From positions 384,256 to 448,255 of the forward strand of contig NZ_OZ060366.1 in NCBI RefSeq assembly GCF_964058925.1: a DNA stretch of 64,000 nucleotides. The letters are read 5' to 3'. Every line of letters starts with the position of its first letter. Within the stretch, counting starts at the first letter, position 1. The stretch comes from Buchnera aphidicola (Tetraneura ulmi) (GTDB lineage Bacteria; Pseudomonadota; Gammaproteobacteria; Enterobacterales; Enterobacteriaceae). The position numbers were made by a program, and so were the translations under genes. Below, in pieces: positions 57,899-64,000 of the stretch. A model generated the notes under the pieces. It was given only the letters and a program-made list of their open reading frames with translations, was not told where the DNA came from and made no database searches.

Positions 57899-59776
57899 AT
57901 GAAAAATAAAAAAAAGAACTATAAATTTCTATCAGAATCAAAACAATTATTAGATATAATGATAAATTCTTTATATTCTAATAAAGATATTTTTTTTAGA
58001 GAATTGATTTCTAATTCTGCAGATGCTATAGAAAAATTACATTTTTTATCAATATCTAATGCAAAAATATATGAAAATGATTCAAAAACCAAAATTCAAA
58101 TAACTACTTCTAAAATTAATAAATCAATAACTATTTCTGATAATGGAATCGGTATGACAGAAAAAGAAGTTATTGAAAATTTAGGAACTATAGCAAAATC
58201 AGGGACTAAAAGTTTTTTAAAATCAATAAAAAAAATTTCTGAAGAAAATAATAAATTAATTGGAAAATTTGGTGTTGGGTTTTATTCATCTTTTATAGTT
58301 GCAAAAAAAGTATTAGTTAGAACTAGAACAGCAAACGTTCCTTTTAACGAAGGAATAATGTGGGAATCAGAAGGAAAAGGAGAATTTACTGTAAATAATT
58401 GTACTAAGAAAAACCGTGGAACTAGCATTACTTTATATTTAAAGGAAAAAGAACTAGACTTTTTAGAAAACCAAAAAATTAAAAAAATAGTTAATAAATA
58501 TACAGATCACATTTCTATACCTATAGAAATACAAAATTATGATAAAAAAAGTAAAACTTACTCTTGGAAAAAAATAAATACTGCAAAATCTTTATGGACA
58601 TTAAAAAAATCAGAGATTTCTGACAAAGATTACAAAAAATTTTATAAAAAACTTACAAACGATATTCACGAACCAATTTTATGGATACATAATCACGTAG
58701 AAGGAAAACTAGAATATATTAATCTTTTATACATTCCATCCAAAGCTCCTTGGGATATTTGGAATAAAGAAAACAAAAGTGGGTTAAAGCTATACATTAA
58801 AAAAGTTTTTATAATGGAAGAAATTAAACAATTCCTACCAAATTATTTAAGATTTGTTAAAGGAATAATTGATACACACGATTTGCCTTTAAATATATCA
58901 AGAGAAATTTTACAAGAAAATAAAATTATAAAAAAATTAAAAAAATCAATAACAAAACGAATCTTGAAAAATCTACAAAACTTAGAGAAAAAAAATCCAA
59001 AAAAATATTTAGAATTTTGGAATGAATTTGGTTCAGTATTTAAAGAAGGTCCTGCAGAAGATATTGAAAATAAAGAAATTATTTCAAGTTTATTAAGATT
59101 CTCATCTATTTCAACTAAAAAAAATAATAATAAAATTTCTTTAATAAACTACATTGATAACATGTTAGAAAAACAAGAAAAAATATTTTATATTACATCC
59201 GATAGTTATGATTCTGCATATGACAATCCTCATCTAGAACTATTTAAAAAAAAAGGAATCGATGTTTTAATTTTAACCGATCGAATTGACGAATGGATGA
59301 TGAATTATTTAACTGAATTTAAAAATAAAAAATTCCAATCAGTTAGTATAAATGATTCATCTATCAATAGATTAACAGAAGAAAATGAAAAAAATAAAAA
59401 AAATATAAACAATAACGATTGTTTGCAGTTTATAAAGAAAATAAAAAAAATACTAGGAGAAAAAGTAAAAGACGTTAGGCTAACTTACAGACTAACTGAA
59501 ACTCCAGCTATAGTTTTAACAGATTCAAACGAAATGTCTACACAGATGGAAAAATTGTTTTTAGCTGCAGGACAAAACGTGAATCCAATTAAATATATAT
59601 TAGCAATAAATCCAAATCATAAATTAATAGAAAAAATAAAATCTATCAAAGACGAAAAATTATTTAAGAATTGGATCGATTTATTATTAGAACAAACACT
59701 TTTAGCAGAAAGAGGTAGTTTAGAAAATCCAAGTAATTTTATTAAATTAATGAATAATTTATATTTAACAAACTAA
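57899..59776 (+). CDS. htpG: Chaperone HtpG (Hsp90)
   Basis: The 625-aa protein (E. coli 624) is the bacterial Hsp90. GHKL ATP-binding motifs are intact: FFRELISNSADAIEKL (about 36-51), SDNGIGMTEKEVI (about 80-92) and GKFGVGFYSSFIVA (about 122-135). The middle domain includes PLNISREILQE with the catalytic arginine, and the C-terminal dimer domain keeps LLAEQT-like LLLEQTLLAERGSL. No sigma-32 promoter could be made out upstream. Confidence 0.98.
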   Translation: MKNKKKNYKFLSESKQLLDIMINSLYSNKDIFFRELISNSADAIEKLHFLSISNAKIYENDSKTKIQITTSKINKSITISDNGIGMTEKEVIENLGTIAKSGTKSFLKSIKKISEENNKLIGKFGVGFYSSFIVAKKVLVRTRTANVPFNEGIMWESEGKGEFTVNNCTKKNRGTSITLYLKEKELDFLENQKIKKIVNKYTDHISIPIEIQNYDKKSKTYSWKKINTAKSLWTLKKSEISDKDYKKFYKKLTNDIHEPILWIHNHVEGKLEYINLLYIPSKAPWDIWNKENKSGLKLYIKKVFIMEEIKQFLPNYLRFVKGIIDTHDLPLNISREILQENKIIKKLKKSITKRILKNLQNLEKKNPKKYLEFWNEFGSVFKEGPAEDIENKEIISSLLRFSSISTKKNNNKISLINYIDNMLEKQEKIFYITSDSYDSAYDNPHLELFKKKGIDVLILTDRIDEWMMNYLTEFKNKKFQSVSINDSSINRLTEENEKNKKNINNNDCLQFIKKIKKILGEKVKDVRLTYRLTETPAIVLTDSNEMSTQMEKLFLAAGQNVNPIKYILAINPNHKLIEKIKSIKDEKLFKNWIDLLLEQTLLAERGSLENPSNFIKLMNNLYLTN

Positions 59777-59874
59777 AAAGTTTTATTAATTTAAATAGTT
59801 ATAAAGATATTTTATAAAAAATATCTTTATAACATACGATTAAATAATCATTAAAAATTAAGAAAAAATAAAAA

Positions 59875-60522
59875 ATGAAAATCATACTCATGGGAGCTCC
59901 AGGAACCGGAAAAGGAACCCAATCTAATTTTATTAAAGAAAAATTTAATATACCAAAAATTACTTTAGGAGATTTACTAAGATCAAAAAATACTATAAAA
60001 AATGAAAAAATCAGAAAAAAAATAAATTTAATAATAAGTTCTGGAAAACTAGTAAACGATGAAATAATTTTCGATTTAATAAAAAAAAGAATATATAAAA
60101 AAGATTGTGAAAAAGGATTTTTATTAGATGGTTTTCCTAGAACAATGAAACAAGCGTATTTTATAAAAAAAGAAAAAATAAAAATAGATTATGTAATTGA
60201 ATTTTTTATGTCTACTGAATTAATTATAAAAAGAATTTTAGGAAGAAAAATACATATTCCATCTGGAAGGATTTATCATTCTATATTTAATCCTCCTATA
60301 AAAGAAGATATAGATGATATAACTGGAGAAAAATTAACTGAAAGAAATGATGATAATATATTATCTATAAAAAAAAGAATACAAGAATATAAAAAATTTT
60401 CAAAAAAATTAATTAAATTTTATATTAAAGAAAATAAAAAAAAAAATATTAAATATTTTAGAATAAATACAAGTATTTCTATTTTAGAAATACAAAAAAA
60501 AATAAAAGAAATTCTTTTATAA
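59875..60522 (+). CDS. adk: Adenylate kinase
   Basis: The 215-aa enzyme (E. coli 214) equilibrates ATP, ADP and AMP. The P-loop GAPGTGKGTQ is at residues 7-16, the AMP-site DGFPRT at about 84-89, and the LID region GRKIHIPSGRIYHSIFNPP at about 123-141, long-LID type as in E. coli. The lid lacks zinc cysteines, as in enteric bacteria. It follows htpG by 98 bases in E. coli order. Confidence 0.98.
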   Translation: MKIILMGAPGTGKGTQSNFIKEKFNIPKITLGDLLRSKNTIKNEKIRKKINLIISSGKLVNDEIIFDLIKKRIYKKDCEKGFLLDGFPRTMKQAYFIKKEKIKIDYVIEFFMSTELIIKRILGRKIHIPSGRIYHSIFNPPIKEDIDDITGEKLTERNDDNILSIKKRIQEYKKFSKKLIKFYIKENKKKNIKYFRINTSISILEIQKKIKEILL

Positions 60523-60546
60523 AAAAATTTTGAATAAATTTTTTTT

Positions 60547-60619
60547 TGCGTTCTATAGGATTCGAACCTATGACCTACGGCTTAGAAGGCCGTTGCTCTA
60601 TCCACTGAGCTAAGAACGC
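60547..60619 (-). tRNA. argU: tRNA-Arg (UCU)
   Basis: The minus strand reads GCGTTCTTAGCTCAGTGGAT from 60619 and folds into a full cloverleaf. The acceptor stem is GCGTTCT/AGAACGC, the anticodon TCT is encoded at 60586-60584 and the T-arm is AGGTTCGAATCCT. It matches E. coli argU, which also lies beside folD. CCA is not encoded after the discriminator base, unlike the initiator tRNA in this window, so a CCA-adding enzyme is required. It reads the AGA codon, the commonest arginine codon in these genes. Confidence 0.96.
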
Positions 60620-60767
60620 TGGTTAATATATAATAGAAAAGATTATATTACAATTTTATAAATACAACAACGAATAATTCTAATTATTACTTTATTTTCT
60701 TTATAAAAAGAAAAAAAATAAAAAAAATAAATATAATACTAATAACCTATTTATACAAGAGATAATC

Positions 60768-61649
60768 ATGAACTGTAAAATTATGCAAGGAAAATTAATA
60801 GCAGAAAAAATTTTTATAAACATAAAAAAATACATTAAAGAAAAAATAAAAAAAAATAAAAGAAGAATTCCAGGATTAGCAATAATAATTATTGGAAATA
60901 ATTATTCTTCTAAAATTTATATACAAAAAAAACAATCAGCATGCAAGAAAGTAGGTATTCTTTCAAAAGTTATATATTTAAATGAAAAAATAGATGAAAA
61001 AAAAATATTATTAATTATCGAAAAACTAAATAAAGATAATCATATCGATGGAATTCTAATACAACTACCTCTTCCTAAAAAATTTATTAATCCTATAAAT
61101 ATAATAAAAAAAATTGATCCTAAAAAAGACGTAGATGGTTTACATCCTTATAACATAGGAATGTTATGTCAAAGACATCCTACTCTGATGAGATCTTGTA
61201 CTCCATATGGAATTATTACTTTATTAAAAAAATATAAAATAAATACATACGGTTTAAATTCTGTAATTATAGGAGCTTCTAATATTGTTGGAAGACCAAT
61301 GAGTATGGAATTATTACTAGCAGGATGTACTACTACAGTAGTACATAAATTTACAAAAAATTTAAAATTTTATACAAAAAACGCTGACTTAATTATTGTT
61401 AGTGTAGGTAAAAAAAATTTTCTGAATGGAAAATTAATTAAAGAAGGGGCTATTATAATAGATGTAGGTATTAATAGAAACGAAGAAGGGAAAATAATTG
61501 GAGATGTAGATTTTAATTCTGCTTTAGAAAAAGCATCTTTTATTACTCCAGTTCCTGGAGGAGTAGGACCAATGACAGTAGCAACTTTATTAAAAAATAC
61601 TATTTATGCATATAAAAATTTTGAACTTAATAAAAATAAAAAAAATTAA
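60768..61649 (+). CDS. folD: Methylene-tetrahydrofolate dehydrogenase/cyclohydrolase
   Basis: The 293-aa bifunctional enzyme (E. coli 288) interconverts 5,10-methylene-, methenyl- and 10-formyl-tetrahydrofolate. The catalytic region [14 protein letters not shown] (E. coli YVASKRKACEEVGF) holds the conserved tyrosine and lysine. [10 protein letters not shown], the NADP-binding [23 protein letters not shown] and the terminal [16 protein letters not shown] are all intact. It supplies the cofactor chain used by ThyA. It is convergent with cysS, only 5 bases away, with no terminator between. Confidence 0.97.
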   Translation: MNCKIMQGKLIAEKIFINIKKYIKEKIKKNKRRIPGLAIIIIGNNYSSKIYIQKKQSACKKVGILSKVIYLNEKIDEKKILLIIEKLNKDNHIDGILIQLPLPKKFINPINIIKKIDPKKDVDGLHPYNIGMLCQRHPTLMRSCTPYGIITLLKKYKINTYGLNSVIIGASNIVGRPMSMELLLAGCTTTVVHKFTKNLKFYTKNADLIIVSVGKKNFLNGKLIKEGAIIIDVGINRNEEGKIIGDVDFNSALEKASFITPVPGGVGPMTVATLLKNTIYAYKNFELNKNKKN

Positions 61650-61654
61650 TTTCT

Positions 61655-63070
61655 TTATTTCAAATCTTTATAAGATTTATCCTCAATAACTACTCCAAAT
61701 TCTAATAATTTTTCTTTAAAACTATCAGCTAAATCCCATTTTTTTTGTTTTCTAGCTTTGTTTCTCAATTTTATAAATAATGCAATACTTTTTTTTTTAT
61801 TTCTTTTTTTTAATGTTTCTTCATTTATATCTTTATCTTTTAAAAAAACATTTTGATCTGTAAAAAAACCTAAAATTTTTACTAATTCCTTTAACTTAAA
61901 GGAATACAAAAAAACATTTTTTAAATTTTTATTTTTTTTAAAAAAATTTATCTTTTTAACTATACTAAACAAAACAGATATTGCTTTAGGAGTATTAAAA
62001 TCATTTTTCATAGCACTATGAAAATTATCTTCTTCTATAATCGAAGAATTACAAAAATTATTAAAAGAACTAAAAAAACCTGAATTTAAAAAAAGAACAG
62101 CTTTACGAATCTTTTCAAAAGATTTTTTTGATTTTTTTATTTTTTCTTCAAAGTATTCTAAAGGACTTCTATAATGCGTAGAAAGAAAAAAAAATCTAAT
62201 TACATCTCCATCAAATTTCTTTAATACATCTTTTAAAATTAAAGAATTATTTAATGATTTAGACATTTTTAAATTGTTTATAACTAATAATCCTGTATGG
62301 ATCCAATAACTAACAGAAAAACTATCATTAAAACAACTACTTTGAGCTATTTCATTCTCGTGATGAGGAAATAACAAATCTATTCCTCCACCATGTATAT
62401 CAAATTCACATCCTAAATATTTTTCAGTTATTGCTGAACATTCAATATGCCAACCAGGTCTTCCTTCTCCCCAGGGAGAAGACCAATGAGGTTCATTATC
62501 TTTTTTTGATAACTTCCATAAAACAAAATCTTCAAAATCCTTTTTTATTGACAAGCTATTATGAAAAATATTTTTTTTTTTAAAATTATTTATTTTTCTA
62601 TTAGAAATTTTACCATAATTTGAATATTTTTTTATCGAAAAAAATACATCTCCATTTTTACCTATATATGCATACTTTTTTTTAATTAAATTAGAAATAA
62701 TTTTAATTATATTATTGATACAATTCGAAACTTTCGGTTCAAAATTTGGTTTCAAAAGATTTATTTTTGAAAAATCATTATTCATTTCTAAAATCATCCG
62801 ATTAGAAAAATTAACAAAACTTTCTTTTTTCTGAATAGATTTTAAAATTATTTTGTCATCAATATCAGTAATATTCCTAATATAATTTACTTTATAATTA
62901 CAATTTTTTAAATACCTTATTATCATATCAAAAATCAAAAAAGTTCTAGCATGTCCTAAATGACATAAATCATAAACTGTAACTCCACAAACATATATTC
63001 CTATTTTATTTTTTACAATTGATTTAAAAATTTCTTTTTTACGAGTTAATGTATTAAAAATTTTTAACAT
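61655..63070 (-). CDS. cysS: Cysteinyl-tRNA synthetase, class I
   Basis: The 471-aa enzyme (E. coli 461) charges tRNA-Cys. The zinc ligand C28 lies in YVCGVTVYD, and the HIGH-type motif is HLGH at 37-40. Further zinc ligands lie in WHIECSAIT and PHHENEIAQS, and the KMSKS motif reads LKMSKSLNN. The C-terminal anticodon domain is present. The start leaves the usual short N-terminal extension. It is divergent from ybeD. Confidence 0.97.
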   Translation of the reverse strand: MLKIFNTLTRKKEIFKSIVKNKIGIYVCGVTVYDLCHLGHARTFLIFDMIIRYLKNCNYKVNYIRNITDIDDKIILKSIQKKESFVNFSNRMILEMNNDFSKINLLKPNFEPKVSNCINNIIKIISNLIKKKYAYIGKNGDVFFSIKKYSNYGKISNRKINNFKKKNIFHNSLSIKKDFEDFVLWKLSKKDNEPHWSSPWGEGRPGWHIECSAITEKYLGCEFDIHGGGIDLLFPHHENEIAQSSCFNDSFSVSYWIHTGLLVINNLKMSKSLNNSLILKDVLKKFDGDVIRFFFLSTHYRSPLEYFEEKIKKSKKSFEKIRKAVLFLNSGFFSSFNNFCNSSIIEEDNFHSAMKNDFNTPKAISVLFSIVKKINFFKKNKNLKNVFLYSFKLKELVKILGFFTDQNVFLKDKDINEETLKKRNKKKSIALFIKLRNKARKQKKWDLADSFKEKLLEFGVVIEDKSYKDLK

Positions 63071-63256
63071 AAAATTTTTCCGTAAAAAATATTATTATTG
63101 AAAAATAATTTGAATACAACAATATTTATTAATATCTGTTAGAATAAAAAAAAATTTTTTATATTATTTTTTTTTATATTTTATATATTTAAATAAAAAA
63201 AATTTTAATAATTTTTTTTTACTAAAAAATATTTATAAAAATTAAAGAAGGTATAA

Positions 63257-63520
63257 ATGAAAAAAAATTTGCAAGAAATGTTAAAGTTTCCTTGTTATTT
63301 TACATATAAAATTATTGGATTATCTAGACCTGAATTAGTAGATCAAATTATAAAAGTAATACAATTATGTATTCCTGGAGATTATATTCCACAAATCAGA
63401 TCCAGTAATAAGGGAAATTATTTATCTATTTCAATCACTATTTGTGCTAAAAATTTTTCACAAATAGAAAAACTATATAATGAAATTAGTAAAATTAGCA
63501 TGGTTAGAATGGTATTCTAA
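63257..63520 (+). CDS. ybeD: UPF0250 regulatory-fold protein YbeD
   Basis: The 87-aa protein, the same length as E. coli YbeD, has an ACT-like fold. The motifs LLKFPCYFTYKI-like MLKFPCYFTYKIIG and QIRSSNKGNYLSISITI match the family (FTYKVMG, SSKGNYHSVSITI). Its function is not settled; in E. coli it lies beside lipB, which is not seen here. An AAGAAGGT precedes the ATG. It is convergent with cspE. Confidence 0.94.
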   Translation: MKKNLQEMLKFPCYFTYKIIGLSRPELVDQIIKVIQLCIPGDYIPQIRSSNKGNYLSISITICAKNFSQIEKLYNEISKISMVRMVF

Positions 63521-63574
63521 ATATTTTTTAATAAAATTTTTATTTTTGTAAAAATTAAAAAATTATATAAAATA

Positions 63575-63620
63575 TATACCAGCAAAAATAGTATTTCTTT
63601 GCTCTAAAATTGCTGGTATA
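63575..63620. terminator. Hairpin between convergent ybeD and cspE
   Basis: Perfect 11-base arms TATACCAGCAA (63575-63585) and TTGCTGGTATA (63610-63620) enclose a 24-base loop and are followed on the plus strand by a T-rich tract about 14 bases later. It lies between two converging genes, so it could stop transcripts from either side. The long loop and the gap before the T's make it less typical than the fbaA terminator. Confidence 0.6.
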
Positions 63621-63675
63621 ATTAATAAAAAATTTTCTTTTTTTTATTAGCTATATCCAAAAAAAAGACTAAAAA

Positions 63676-63885
63676 TTATAAACTAATAACATTAGCAGCC
63701 GATGGACCTTTAGCACCTTCTGTAATTTCAAATTCAACACTTTGTCCTTCCGTCAACGTTTTAAATCCATTACTTTGAATTGCTGAAAAATGAACAAAAA
63801 CATCTTTACTTCCATCTTCTGGAGTAATAAATCCAAAACCTTTAGATTCATTAAACCACTTAACATTACCTCTGATCTTAGACAT
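63676..63885 (-). CDS. cspE: Cold-shock-family RNA-binding protein CspE
   Basis: The 69-aa single-domain OB-fold RNA chaperone is nearly identical to E. coli CspE. RNP1 is KGFGFI (15-20) and RNP2 is VFVHF (29-33). Residues SKIRGNV at the start and [17 protein letters not shown] at the end follow CspE and not CspC (QDGQKGPAAVNVTAI), and the ybeD neighbourhood is also that of cspE in E. coli. An AAGGTAAT lies 6-13 bases upstream. It is the most conserved protein in the window, with less lysine bias than its neighbours. Confidence 0.96.
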   Translation of the reverse strand: MSKIRGNVKWFNESKGFGFITPEDGSKDVFVHFSAIQSNGFKTLTEGQSVEFEITEGAKGPSAANVISL

Positions 63886-64000
63886 CTATATTACCTTTAC
63901 ATGGAGAATAAAATATAACAAAAAAAGCTATAAAAAAATTAAATATAAATGATAATTAAATCACTAATTTTTAGTTTAATAAAAAAAATCAAAAAAAAAA

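Overview
This window is a very AT-rich, gene-dense piece of chromosome from an obligate insect endosymbiont. It is almost certainly Buchnera aphidicola (Gammaproteobacteria, the aphid symbiont) or a very close relative. The reasons are proteins that are mostly lysine/asparagine/isoleucine-rich but recognisably E. coli-like, the absence of any mobile element, phage or regulator gene, and a gene order made of shortened E. coli blocks joined the way they are in Buchnera (polA-engB-typA-gmk-ygfZ-prfB-lysS-lysA-lgt-thyA-miaB and so on). Assignments rest on reading the supplied translations and bases against remembered family motifs; no database search was possible.

Layout. 1-6.6 kb: the polA 5'-nuclease gene followed by a decayed polymerase (Klenow) domain, then engB, typA, gmk and ygfZ. 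6.7-19.6 kb: a long plus-strand run prfB, lysS, lysA, lgt, thyA, miaB, ybeY, corC, leuS, holA, tusA. 19.6-25.4 kb: asd (minus), yhgN, pgk, fbaA, mscS. 25.5-34.1 kb: recC-recB-recD. 34.1-39.8 kb: argA, initiator tRNA-Met, ribH-ribD-nusB, yajR, tusE. 39.8-44.5 kb: cyoABCDE on the minus strand. 44.5-45.3 kb: an empty stretch where bolA and tig would be expected. 45.3-55.7 kb: clpP, clpX, lon, ppiD, mdlA, mdlB. 55.7-64 kb: 4.5S RNA, dnaX, ybaB, htpG, adk, tRNA-Arg, folD, cysS, ybeD, cspE.

Functionally this is a stripped core. It holds translation (two release/elongation-type GTPases, three class I/II tRNA synthetases, tRNA modification by MiaB, TusA and TusE), a minimal replisome (delta and gamma subunits, but Pol I reduced to its nuclease), RecBCD, protein quality control (ClpXP, Lon, HtpG, PpiD) and the cytochrome bo3 oxidase. 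It also holds pieces of the pathways that feed the host: lysine (asd, lysA), arginine (argA) and riboflavin (ribH, ribD).

The most notable signals are about genome decay and recoding rather than a new system. There is a colinear, still-alignable remnant of the Pol I polymerase domain. A +1 programmed frameshift is conserved in prfB. corC can be read full-length only across a run of 17 A's that is one base out of frame. An open reading frame in the -1 frame right after dnaX ends like the tau subunit. bolA and tig are absent between cyoA and clpP. I found no CRISPR array, insertion sequence, phage gene or defence system.
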